20,977 nucleotides of DNA from a virus: positions 1 through 20,977 of the IMG/VR virus record IMGVR_UViG_3300042898_006611; one strand, 5' to 3'. Shown here piece after piece: positions 1 through 6,882 of this stretch (the stretch's first letter is position 1; every line of letters begins with the position of its first letter). The position numbers were made by a program, and so were the translations under genes. The notes beneath the pieces are model-generated. The model saw only the letters and a program-made list of their open reading frames with translations, did no database searches and had not been told where the DNA came from.

Positions 1-78
1 AGTCAATTACTCAACAAACCTGAAATCACTTTAGGTTTATCACCATTTACTTACATTTACACTTGGGCAGGTATATAA
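1..78 (+). CDS. 3' end of an unidentified protein (partial)
   Basis: Frame 1 is open from the first base and ends at TAA 76-78; the last residues read PFTYIYTWAGI. The stop overlaps the next gene's ATG as TAATG (76-80), the junction style used repeatedly in this plus-strand block, which supports a real gene end. Only 25 codons are visible, so no family can be named. Its position just before probable virion-associated genes suggests, without proving it, a structural protein. Confidence 0.6.
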   Translation, partial: SQLLNKPEITLGLSPFTYIYTWAGI

Positions 79-656
79 TGAATAATTTTATTGATGTTTT
101 AGTAGATTTAGCTAATGAACTTGACAACAATCAAGCACATAGATTAGCTGACACAATTACCAATCATATCAAGACCGCTTCTGATGATTATGACCACGAA
201 TACGATATGGTCAGAAATCAAATGGAAACTGCTGAAAGAGCTATTGAAGGTATTGAAGATGTTATTGGTGAGGATGGAGAAGGTAATTTAATGGCTTGGG
301 TACAGTCTAAAATTACTAATGCTGTCGAAATGCTAGATGGAGTTTCTGATTATTTACAAAGTCATCACAAGACTGCTTCTGACAAAAATAAGGGTAAGAA
401 ACTTAACAAGCCTTTCCGTACTCCAGGTGGTCCAAAGAAATTTTCTGTTTATGTTAAGAATGATAGTGGCAATGTAGTGAAAGTTAACTTCGGAGATCCT
501 GACAGAAGTATTAAAAGAGACAATCCTGAACGTAGAAAAAACTTTAGAGCAAGACATAATTGTGATTCTCCGGGGCCAAAGTGGAAAGCGAAGTGGTGGT
601 CTTGTCGCAATTGGGAGGCTGGTAGAACAGTTTCTGACAACCTAAAAGGCAAGTAA
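78..656 (+). CDS. Phage protein with helical N-terminal tag and conserved C-terminal FGDP/RARHNCD domain
   Basis: 192 residues from ATG 78; an in-frame TTG at 63 lies inside the upstream gene and is less likely, because ATG 78 has AGG seven bases upstream and the TAATG junction. Residues 1-35 form an amphipathic helical segment (LVDLANELDNNQ, ending HIKTAS) that resembles the N-termini of several other proteins here. The middle is acidic and helical, and a second KTASD occurs at 98-102. Residues 120-180 form a Cys/Trp-rich domain with FGDP, RRKNFRARHNCD and PGPKWKAKWWSC, a pattern I recall from many tailed-phage proteins, often fused to or near prohead core/protease genes (memory, not searched). 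Function unknown; a virion or assembly role is inferred. The stop overlaps the next start (TAATG). Confidence 0.85.
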   Translation: MNNFIDVLVDLANELDNNQAHRLADTITNHIKTASDDYDHEYDMVRNQMETAERAIEGIEDVIGEDGEGNLMAWVQSKITNAVEMLDGVSDYLQSHHKTASDKNKGKKLNKPFRTPGGPKKFSVYVKNDSGNVVKVNFGDPDRSIKRDNPERRKNFRARHNCDSPGPKWKAKWWSCRNWEAGRTVSDNLKGK

Positions 657-1459
657 TGAGAAAGTTTCATTATTTATATAAAATTACTAACAATATAAAT
701 GGTAAATATTATATTGGTAGGCATTCCACAGATAATCTTGATGATAATTATTATGGAAGTGGTGTTGGAATTGTTAATGCTATCGAGAAATATGGCAAGG
801 AAAATTTTAGTAAAGAAATTTTACATCATTGTGAAACAACAGAAGAACTTTGGGAACTTGAGCAAAAAATTGTCAATGCTGAAGTTGTAAATGATAAAAA
901 ATCTTACAATATGGCTTACGGTGGCGGAAATCACTTAAAAGAAATGAAGCAAAATGATTATGAATCATTTATAAGTCACCAAAGTAAAGCTGGAAAACTG
1001 GGTGGCCAAGCTATGTTAAAGAAGCTTGATAAAGACTGGCATGCAAAAGGTGGAGCTAAATCTAGAAGTATTCTCAATGCTCAATTTATATACCAACTAA
1101 TTACTCCTGAAAACGAAACCATAGAATTGTCTGCTTTGGAAATCAAGAATTATTGTATAGAACATAATTTAAATTATCAATCCTTAATAAGCAACCAAAA
1201 TAAAAAATTATCAAAAGGTGCTTCTGTTGGATATACACTCATAAATATTTCACGTCCATACGAAGTGAATATTGATAGAAAAATATTTACTCAAAACGCT
1301 CTTAATAGACCAAGATATATTTGTCCTATTTGTGAAAAAGATAATTTAGATGGTGGAAATTTGTCTCAACATATGAACAAAAAGCATCAATGGACTAAAG
1401 AACAAGTTATTGAATACAAAAACAATTTTACTTTGAAAACTGACGAGACCAACAAATAA
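656..1459 (+). CDS. GIY-YIG homing endonuclease (Seg-like) with C2H2 zinc finger
   Basis: 267 residues. The N-terminal GIY-YIG nuclease domain (about 1-92) shows YLYKITNNINGKYYIG with the expected Arg following (GRH, 22), then YYGSG, the glutamate region ELWELEQKIV and YNMAYGGG. The middle (about 108-140) has Gly/Lys-rich GGQAM and KGGAKSR stretches like the small DNA-binding modules of phage homing enzymes. Near the C-terminus CPIC (223-226) and H239/H244 form a C2H2-type finger. Such enzymes make a site-specific double-strand cut in DNA lacking their gene, so that repair copies the gene in. It is joined by TAATG overlaps on both sides, so it is translated within the operon. Probably a mobile passenger rather than a functional member of the block. 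Confidence 0.93.
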   Translation: MRKFHYLYKITNNINGKYYIGRHSTDNLDDNYYGSGVGIVNAIEKYGKENFSKEILHHCETTEELWELEQKIVNAEVVNDKKSYNMAYGGGNHLKEMKQNDYESFISHQSKAGKLGGQAMLKKLDKDWHAKGGAKSRSILNAQFIYQLITPENETIELSALEIKNYCIEHNLNYQSLISNQNKKLSKGASVGYTLINISRPYEVNIDRKIFTQNALNRPRYICPICEKDNLDGGNLSQHMNKKHQWTKEQVIEYKNNFTLKTDETNK

Positions 1460-2292
1460 TGAATAGTAAGAAATTTCTCAAACTTGCATCAATTTTTGAC
1501 AAGCAAGGCAATTATAAAACTTCAGATCTTGTTTACAAATTTGTTGAAGCACAAACTGATAATCTTGATGAAGATCCATTAGGCATTAGTGACATACAAC
1601 CAACAAGAATGAAAGATGATCCAATGGTTGATAAATTGAGAAAAATGGTTGCTGGTGGAGAAATTTCTGAAGTTCAATTTTGGGCAGCTTTGGAAAAATA
1701 TAAGCCCGGAACTTTTCAAAATATGTTGAGCAATGTAGGCAGAGCTGGAGAAAGTGATGTTGACAAGATTCAAAGTAATATTTCTGCTCAAGGTGTAAGG
1801 GTTAATCCAAAAGAGAGAGATATTCTTGCTCAATTTTATGAACTTTCCAATGATGTATTTGTAGATTTTATAGATTCATTGCAATCTAATTTTGCATCTG
1901 TTTTAAGAACAATGTCAAGAAAAGATGAATTGCCAGAGATGTTCCAAGAAATAAAAGACCACAGAGCTGGAAATCTTATAATGGAACTTCAAGAACCATC
2001 AACCAAAGAAGAATTCCTTACTAGAGAATATCTTGAATTAAGAGCAAAGGGAATTGGTCTTCAAGATGCAATTGAAATGGGCACAAATGGTGAATATTCT
2101 AATGTTGATGAATATTTGAAAACATTTGTTATGAGTCAGGTTCCTACAATCACTGCTAAAGCATCGAGAATTACAGGTTTAAGATATCAAGAAGATGATG
2201 TTGCTAGAAAATTATCTGATGTCACTATGAACACTTTGAATGAAACTATAGATAATTCTCTCACCGAATTGTACTACATCTATAAGGGATAA
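1459..2292 (+). CDS. Unknown 277-residue phage protein, tag-like N-terminus
   Basis: I do not recognise the family. The start ATG overlaps the endonuclease stop (TAATG). The N-terminus contains FLKLASIFDKQGNYKTSD, which follows the same 'LxxxAxxxDxxGNxxxAD' layout as other probable virion proteins in this window, although here the KLA motif comes early. The rest is predicted to be soluble and mainly helical: acidic and lysine-rich, no cysteine clusters, signal peptide or membrane segment. Residues 40-75 have a PMVDKLRKMVAGGEIS stretch, and the C-terminal third is rich in Glu, Leu and Asn. Five bases separate it from the next gene, whose ribosome site (AGGG) overlaps its last codons. A structural or accessory virion role is inferred from context only. 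Confidence 0.8.
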   Translation: MNSKKFLKLASIFDKQGNYKTSDLVYKFVEAQTDNLDEDPLGISDIQPTRMKDDPMVDKLRKMVAGGEISEVQFWAALEKYKPGTFQNMLSNVGRAGESDVDKIQSNISAQGVRVNPKERDILAQFYELSNDVFVDFIDSLQSNFASVLRTMSRKDELPEMFQEIKDHRAGNLIMELQEPSTKEEFLTREYLELRAKGIGLQDAIEMGTNGEYSNVDEYLKTFVMSQVPTITAKASRITGLRYQEDDVARKLSDVTMNTLNETIDNSLTELYYIYKG

Positions 2293-2297
2293 AAATA

Positions 2298-3782
2298 ATG
2301 TGGTATAGATTAGCTTACGGCAAGCCTAAATTATTAATTAATCCTATTGTAGGTGGATTTTGGGTAGGAGATAGGCCTATTCATTATGGTGAACAATTTG
2401 GTGTAATTGAATTAAGAAAACTATTACAAACAGGTCCTTCTAATATCAACACCCAAGAAAAATTAAATTCCTTTTTATCTAATCCTAATCGGTTTGAAAT
2501 AATAGATGGAAAGAGAATATATCTTAGAGATGTGAGTTCACAAGCCAAGAGTTTGGTAATTCCTTTTGATTTTTATGTTAATAATCTAGAGATTAGAAAA
2601 GATGAAGTCTTTAGTTTTAAAGAATTAAAAAAACTTTTACAAACATTTGGTCCAAATATAAATACCCAAGAAAAATTAGATTCTTTTTTATCTGACCCTA
2701 ATCGGTTTAAAACAATAGATGGTAAGAAAATATACATAAGAACTCCAGTAGGTCAAAGTAGAAATTTAATAATTCCTTTTGATTTTTATATTGGTGAAGA
2801 GAAAATTCAAAAAGATCAAGTTTTTGGTGTAAAAAAATTAGAAAAATTATTACAAACAAGACGTAAGAATATAAATACTCAAGAAAAATTAAATTCTTTT
2901 TTACTTAATGCTGAATTCCGAATTAATGAAAATGGCAATAATCAATATTTACCATTTAAAGGATCATTAAGAGAAAAATATATAAATAAAAATTTAAATA
3001 TTACAAATGAACATCATATAAAAATTGAAATCCAAAAACCAATTACGGTGTCAAATCCTGGAAAATCGATTAGAATTTTAAAATTAGATTTGGCTTTCGT
3101 AGAAGATGGAAATATATTATTGGCTACTGAAATAAATGGTGGACAACATTATGGGTTTGTGCCATTTGCATCAACAACAACATATGAGTATTGGCAAACT
3201 ACTTTAAAAAGAGATGTAGAAAAAATAAACTATTGTCATAATAATAATATTCCATTGTTAATTTTCAATCATTTGTTACCTGAAAAATATTTTAGAACAA
3301 TAATTGATAATCTGAATAAAAATCCACATATGTATGATAGTTATATTCCTCAATCTGTTATAGTTAATAATGAAGTTAATGATGTAGCCGACATGTCATT
3401 AGAATTTATTAGGAGACAGATTTATTCTCATTTGTATCCTGTGTTTAAAGGGATAATTAGTTTTGATGATGATATATCCAAGAAGAGATATATTAAAGAT
3501 ACATTGATATTAATTGCTAAGTTGTTAGGTATATACAATGGTGGAATTGATAAAACAGATTATATCAGAGCTTTTGATGCTAATGTAGATCTCACTGAAA
3601 ATTATAATATTTGTTTAAATATATATAATAGTTTATATCCTGATTATCCATTAGATTCTGAAAATAAAATTACATATAATGATTTATCTGTGAAACAACA
3701 AATTAGTAAAATTAAAACAAAACAAATAGAAGAAAACTTAATTCCCTCAGAAGAATTTAAGGATAAAAATTATGTGGTATAG
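2298..3782 (+). CDS. PD-(D/E)XK-type endonuclease with three tandem N-terminal repeats
   Basis: 494 residues, start MWYRLA with AGGG upstream. Residues about 20-210 are three copies of a roughly 71-residue unit (landmarks ELxKLLQT, NINTQEKLNSFL, NPNRF, IDGKxIY, IPFDFY); the third copy is cut short. Residues 255-325 look like a restriction-endonuclease fold: LDLAF (Asp 264), then EINGGQHY (Glu 278, His 284), KRDVEKINYC and NNIPLLIFNH. This follows the 'D...ExxGxQHY...RDxxKxxYCxxNxIxLL' pattern of phage and bacterial PD-(D/E)XK enzymes, with Asn where E-x-K normally has Lys. The C-terminal 170 residues are unassigned. It is visibly more A+T-rich than its neighbours, consistent with transfer. 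The repeats may recognise DNA; a free-standing homing endonuclease is the likeliest role. Its last codons overlap the next start by 11 bases. Confidence 0.75.
   Translation: MWYRLAYGKPKLLINPIVGGFWVGDRPIHYGEQFGVIELRKLLQTGPSNINTQEKLNSFLSNPNRFEIIDGKRIYLRDVSSQAKSLVIPFDFYVNNLEIRKDEVFSFKELKKLLQTFGPNINTQEKLDSFLSDPNRFKTIDGKKIYIRTPVGQSRNLIIPFDFYIGEEKIQKDQVFGVKKLEKLLQTRRKNINTQEKLNSFLLNAEFRINENGNNQYLPFKGSLREKYINKNLNITNEHHIKIEIQKPITVSNPGKSIRILKLDLAFVEDGNILLATEINGGQHYGFVPFASTTTYEYWQTTLKRDVEKINYCHNNNIPLLIFNHLLPEKYFRTIIDNLNKNPHMYDSYIPQSVIVNNEVNDVADMSLEFIRRQIYSHLYPVFKGIISFDDDISKKRYIKDTLILIAKLLGIYNGGIDKTDYIRAFDANVDLTENYNICLNIYNSLYPDYPLDSENKITYNDLSVKQQISKIKTKQIEENLIPSEEFKDKNYVV
2355..2927 (+). repeat. Three tandem coding repeats of about 213 bases
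   Basis: Within the nuclease gene, three diverged copies follow each other at a period of about 71 codons (protein residues about 20-90, 91-161 and 162-210, the last partial). The best conserved part codes for NINTQEKLNSFL, present three times with one substitution. Copies differ mainly at third codon positions, so the amplification is not very recent and the repeats are under protein-level selection. They are directly adjacent protein repeats without spacers, so this is not a CRISPR array. Confidence 0.85.
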
Positions 3783-4542
3783 AGAAGCAGCTACAAGAGT
3801 TGATCCTAGTGGTCAAATAAATATGGATTTTCCTGGTATCAAACCTAAGCCATTTGACTTAAAAAATGTCAAGTTTGAAATTAACGAACCATACCCTGAT
3901 ACTTATTCTATAACTGCTAATATTTATGGGAAAAATATAGGTTACATAGATTTTGATGCTAGTGACCTTTCAGATACTGCTAAGATTCTATTAGTATCTT
4001 TAAATGAATATCCATCTTATTCTCCAAGAGAAGAATGGGAAAAACCTATCAATTCGTCAGATAGAACAAAAATGGATATGAATGTTGAATTAAGAGATGC
4101 TGGATATGATGTTGATGAATCTTCAATATCCAGAACAAAATGGGGTTTGGGTAAGAGATTGTATCAAGAAATGAAAAAATTTCTGCAAAAATATAAACCA
4201 TCAATTAGATTCATATCTGGAGATGTTCATTCTAGAGATGCTTTTCAAGTAAGAAATTCAGTATTTGGTCTGCCTGTAGAATCTTACGACCCTGCAGAAT
4301 CTTATGGATACAAAATAGAAGAAAAAACTCCAAAACAAGAAAGAAAAGATTTGGCCAGAAAGATGCCTTATGAACTTTTGCCAGCAAGATTTGATGCTAT
4401 GGGAATAGGTGATATTCCTCCAGATAGTTTTATGGTCAAACATCGTCTAAAAAGAATTCCATATAATAAAACACAGAAATATATGGATTCTACAAAAATA
4501 TCTAAACCAGATTCTTCGGAGGACAATTCAGATGTGGTATAA
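3772..4542 (+). CDS. MWY-tagged protein, possible GNAT-like acetyltransferase fold
   Basis: 256 residues, start MWYREA with AAGGA eight bases upstream; ATG lies 11 bases inside the previous gene. Residues 44-75 (YSITANIYGKNIGYIDFD, then ILLVSLNEY) and 122-165 (TKWGLGKRLYQEMKKFLQKY followed by IRFISGDVHSRDAFQVRN) have the order of a GNAT fold: central strands, a Gly-rich loop (W-G-L-G-K) before a helix, a strand, then an S-R-x-A-F helix like the 'N..A...y...GF' end of acetyltransferases. The loop lacks the full R/Q-x-x-G-x-G/A acetyl-CoA signature, so the call is tentative. The C-terminal 80 residues are basic and unassigned. It ends DVV-stop, overlapping the next gene's ATGTGGTAT start by 11 bases. 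Confidence 0.7.
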   Translation: MWYREAATRVDPSGQINMDFPGIKPKPFDLKNVKFEINEPYPDTYSITANIYGKNIGYIDFDASDLSDTAKILLVSLNEYPSYSPREEWEKPINSSDRTKMDMNVELRDAGYDVDESSISRTKWGLGKRLYQEMKKFLQKYKPSIRFISGDVHSRDAFQVRNSVFGLPVESYDPAESYGYKIEEKTPKQERKDLARKMPYELLPARFDAMGIGDIPPDSFMVKHRLKRIPYNKTQKYMDSTKISKPDSSEDNSDVV

Positions 4543-5572
4543 ATTTGCTGCTTTTGGCACTATAGATTTACAAAAGTATATTTCTGAAAATGAAGGCGAA
4601 GATTATAACTTTGAAGCTGAACTTGAAGCCCTATTGCAATCTGGTGTAAGCCCTAATTTTGGAGTTATCTATTTTCATAAACTAAATGAAAATTTAGCAA
4701 AATCAAAATTACAAAACTATATTTCTTCATTTGTACGAATTAGGACTGATAAAGCTTTAGCAACATTTGATCCAGTTACTAAAGAAGTTGGATTAAGAGA
4801 TTTACAACGTGGCGATACTATTGATGATATGGCTCAATCAATTAAACACGAATTGAGACATTCAGTAGATAAAGGACGAACTTACAGAAAACCTTATATA
4901 AGTAATCTTGCACTTGATATGGCTGTCGATTATTTTAGTAAATACAAAGATCAATTAGTAGATCCTGCCACTAAACAACTTAAAGATGATCAAGACAAAT
5001 TAATGCTTATGATGATATATGATTATTTGTCAACTAAAATGACAGATTTATTTATGAAATTGCCTTCAGATAGAAAGGCACAACAAGTAGCAAAATTTGT
5101 TGATAAATTAATCAAGAGACCTGATCAAGTTTATGAGGTATTTCAAAGATTAGCCTCTGGTGAAGATGAAAAGAGCGTTATATCTTATTTTAACGTCAAT
5201 CATCCTCAAGAATATACCACGCTTCTTTCTGATATAAATGATTTTTTTAGTCCAGCTGTATTTAATAAGTTTGCTGAAAAATATTCTTTCTTAGATAAGC
5301 AATCCATAGTAAAAGCTTTAAAATTTGTTATTCAAGATCCGATGAGTTTAAATGCATCAAATGTTCTTAAAGATATAAGTTGGCAAGGTGAATATTTAAT
5401 ATCACAAATTTTACAACACACTGAAAATGAACAAATGAGAAGAAATGTTTACAAAATTATTTATGATAATTTTCAAAAATTTCTTGAAGAGTTTATGAAA
5501 GAACCCGCAGAAACAAAAGAGCCAGATCAATTCAAAGAAGCTAAGAAAGGCTACAAAATCACAAGACAATAA
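4532..5572 (+). CDS. MWY-tagged putative zinc metallopeptidase (HELRH)
   Basis: 346 residues, start MWYKFA with GGAGG nine bases upstream. Residues 106-110 are HELRH, matching HExxH, in the context SIKHELRHSVDKG: a helix with two zinc-binding His and a catalytic Glu, as in peptidases with 'HElxHaxD' motifs. A strand-like stretch before it (RIRTDKALATFD, VGLRDL) fits the edge strand of a zincin fold. The third zinc ligand is not obvious. The remaining 220 residues are helical, Lys/Asp-rich and unassigned. No signal peptide or membrane segment. It could be a virion-borne or maturation protease, or an inactive relative. It is the last gene of the plus-strand block and is followed directly by a strong terminator. 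Confidence 0.75.
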   Translation: MWYKFAAFGTIDLQKYISENEGEDYNFEAELEALLQSGVSPNFGVIYFHKLNENLAKSKLQNYISSFVRIRTDKALATFDPVTKEVGLRDLQRGDTIDDMAQSIKHELRHSVDKGRTYRKPYISNLALDMAVDYFSKYKDQLVDPATKQLKDDQDKLMLMMIYDYLSTKMTDLFMKLPSDRKAQQVAKFVDKLIKRPDQVYEVFQRLASGEDEKSVISYFNVNHPQEYTTLLSDINDFFSPAVFNKFAEKYSFLDKQSIVKALKFVIQDPMSLNASNVLKDISWQGEYLISQILQHTENEQMRRNVYKIIYDNFQKFLEEFMKEPAETKEPDQFKEAKKGYKITRQ

Positions 5573-5599
5573 AAAAGAGGGATAAAATCCCTCTTTTTT
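5571..5599. terminator. Bidirectional rho-independent terminator
   Basis: A perfect 12-bp stem (AAAAAAGAGGGA paired with TCCCTCTTTTTT) around a five-base loop TAAAA, with a T run on the plus strand and the complementary T run on the minus strand. It lies between convergent genes and overlaps both stop codons, so it can end transcripts from both sides. Confidence 0.9.
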
Positions 5600-6110
5600 A
5601 GTATGTCATAAGATAGTAAGACCAATACTCATCTTCTTTATCAATTGGCCTATTTAAAAGATAATTGAAGGTATATCTTGGCACTTTAGGTTTGCTCAAT
5701 AATTTCATTCCAGATAGTTCTAATTTCTTACCACCTTTCTTATGGTTACAATCAGAACAACAAGTAACAAGATTTTCCCAAATATGTAAACCACCCATAT
5801 GTCTAGGATGTACGTGGTCAAGAGTTAAGTTTTGTTTTCTACTTCCGCAATATTGACAAGTAAAGTTATCTCTGCTAAAAATTCCCATCCTGCTGACTTT
5901 GTAAACAGGATTACCCTTTTTCTTTATGTTATATTTTAAACGGATGACAGATGGAACTTGAAATTGTTGACCAGCTCCTGTAAAAAAATAACTGTCGTCT
6001 TTGAAATGTAGAGTTTCAGCTTTGTTCATTATTAAAAGCTTCATTGCTCTAGATAAGGAACATACATATAATGGTTCGTAGTTTAAATTTAGCAGTAAGA
6101 TTCTGTTCAT
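5598..6110 (-). CDS. HNH endonuclease
   Basis: 170 residues. N-terminal part (LLLNLNYEPLYVCSLSRAMK and VIRLKY) matches the common bacterial and phage HNH family whose members begin 'VLxLNxxYEPLxVxSxxRA'. The HNH core has zinc pair CQYCG (85, 88), LTLDHVHPRHMGG (His 99), WENLVTCCSDCNHKKG (Asn 113, Asn 122, second zinc pair 118 and 121) and the usual 'M.LL..PKVPR' tail. All catalytic and zinc positions are present. The gene runs opposite to its surroundings, is closed by the shared terminator and has its own promoter-like sequence. The start ATG has no clear Shine-Dalgarno. It could be a homing-type or packaging-associated nuclease; this family also occurs as ordinary chromosomal genes. Confidence 0.93.
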   Translation of the reverse strand: MNRILLLNLNYEPLYVCSLSRAMKLLIMNKAETLHFKDDSYFFTGAGQQFQVPSVIRLKYNIKKKGNPVYKVSRMGIFSRDNFTCQYCGSRKQNLTLDHVHPRHMGGLHIWENLVTCCSDCNHKKGGKKLELSGMKLLSKPKVPRYTFNYLLNRPIDKEDEYWSYYLMTY

Positions 6111-6120
6111 TTCAAGATAA

Positions 6121-6149
6121 ATTATACCGTATGCAGATTAGGCTGCAAA
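6121..6149 (-). promoter_or_regulatory. Sigma-70-like promoter for the HNH gene
   Basis: On the minus strand TTTGCA (6149-6144) is followed after 17 bases by a perfect TATAAT (6126-6121), 11 bases before the HNH start codon. The -35 matches consensus at four of six positions. The leader would be very short, which fits the lack of a ribosome site. Confidence 0.5.
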
Positions 6150-6167
6150 GATTTTAGGATAAAAAAA

Positions 6168-6470
6168 ATGAAGTTAGATTCAACAAATTTTTATGACAAT
6201 ATTAGTGATGGCAAAGTATTAGTTAAGTTTGAAGCAACTTGGTGCGGACCTTGTAAAGCTTATGCTCCAACATTCAAGCAATTTTCAGAAGAGAATAGAA
6301 GTGTAAAATGTTTTTCTTTAGATTGCCAAGTTGCTCCAGAGATTGCAGAAGATTTTGATGTTAAATCTATCCCAGTCACTATTCTTTTTAACAATGGCGA
6401 AGAAATTGCAAGAAAACCTGGGAAGTTAAGTAAAGAAGAACTCTCTGATTTTATTGATCAAGATTTCTAA
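6168..6470 (+). CDS. Thioredoxin
   Basis: 100 residues, close to the usual 105. It has the thioredoxin-fold order: strand VLVKFEATW, active site CGPC (26-29), helix KAYAPTFKQFSEE, strand VKCFSLDC, then SIPVTILFNNG with the cis-proline at 69, and a C-terminal helix. The Trp before CGPC is kept. It reduces protein disulfides in the cytoplasm; in phages such proteins can supply electrons for ribonucleotide reduction or act as polymerase cofactors (no such partner is visible here). Start ATG has AGGA eight bases upstream. It is divergent from the HNH gene and ends in its own terminator, so it appears to be a separate one-gene unit. Confidence 0.95.
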   Translation: MKLDSTNFYDNISDGKVLVKFEATWCGPCKAYAPTFKQFSEENRSVKCFSLDCQVAPEIAEDFDVKSIPVTILFNNGEEIARKPGKLSKEELSDFIDQDF

Positions 6471-6504
6471 ACAAAAAGCTTCTGTAAAGGAAGCTTTTTG
6501 TTTT
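6471..6504 (+). terminator. Rho-independent terminator after thioredoxin
   Basis: A perfect 12-bp stem ACAAAAAGCTTC / GAAGCTTTTTGT with seven-base loop TGTAAAG, followed by TTT, beginning at the first base after the thioredoxin stop. The stem is flanked by A's and T's on both sides, so it may also work on the minus strand. Confidence 0.9.
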
Positions 6505-6526
6505 CAAGGTTTTATTGAGTCTAGTT

Positions 6527-6532
6527 TATAAT
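6527..6532 (+). promoter_or_regulatory. Possible -10 element (TATAAT)
   Basis: A perfect TATAAT 34 bases before the ATG at 6567, just after a terminator, where a new promoter is expected. No convincing -35 hexamer lies 16-18 bases upstream (TTCAAG or TCAAGG), so it may use another sigma factor or an activator. Confidence 0.4.
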
Positions 6533-6566
6533 ACTTAAAATAATAGTTTTGTTTTAAGGTGAAAAA

Positions 6567-6842
6567 ATGAACGACGAAATTTTAAATAAATTGCATAAAA
6601 TTGCAATGGCTTTTGAAGACAATGGTAATGAAGAATTAGCAAATGAGCTTCACGATGTATTCTTAAAATTATCTGCTAAGAAAAAGAAGAAATCTGGCAA
6701 GAATGTACCAAACGATCCTGCTTTATATTCAAGATGCAAAAGTGAAATAAAGAAGAAATTTAAAATTTATCCAAGTGCCTACGCAAATTTAAGCCTAGTT
6801 AAGCTTTACAAGTCTCGTGGTGGAACATATAGGAAAAATTAA
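6567..6842 (+). CDS. Small phage protein, tag plus YPSAYAN domain; 3' end altered by insertion
   Basis: 91 residues, AAGGTG before the ATG. Residues 1-36 are the helical tag (IAMAFEDNGNEELANELHD, then FLKLSA), followed by a lysine-rich linker. Residues 50-90 form a compact basic domain (ALYSRCKSEIKKKFKIYPSA, AYANLSLVKLYKSRGGTYR) that I recall as a recurrent domain in tailed-phage proteins (memory only); function unknown. The last codons are unusual: the stretch coding for SRGGTY is repeated in frame at 7582 after an inserted HNH gene, where it continues as SSK-stop. The present RKN-stop ending is therefore probably a replacement created by the insertion. Probably a virion-associated or DNA-binding protein. 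Confidence 0.85.
   Translation: MNDEILNKLHKIAMAFEDNGNEELANELHDVFLKLSAKKKKKSGKNVPNDPALYSRCKSEIKKKFKIYPSAYANLSLVKLYKSRGGTYRKN
6815..6832 (+). repeat. Left copy of 18-base direct repeat flanking the HNH insertion
   Basis: TCGTGGTGGAACATAtAG; it recurs at 7581-7598 with one difference (t/c). Both copies are in the same reading frame relative to the interrupted gene and code for RGGTY. Confidence 0.85.
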
Positions 6843-6882
6843 TCAAAAAGGGATAAACATCCAATTTCCGTAATAATATACT

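Noticed and set aside
63-77. TTG start for the first complete gene
   Set aside because: It extends into the preceding gene's end; the ATG at 78 has a ribosome site and the TAATG junction used elsewhere in the block.
640-1480. Target-site duplication around the GIY-YIG gene
   Set aside because: The junctions share TAATGA and loosely similar flanks (AAGTAATGAGAAAG versus AAATAATGAATAG), but this is no more than expected from the shared stop/start style.
2355-2927. CRISPR-like or non-coding repeat array
   Set aside because: The repeats are long, contiguous, in frame and diverged mainly at third codon positions, so they are protein repeats.
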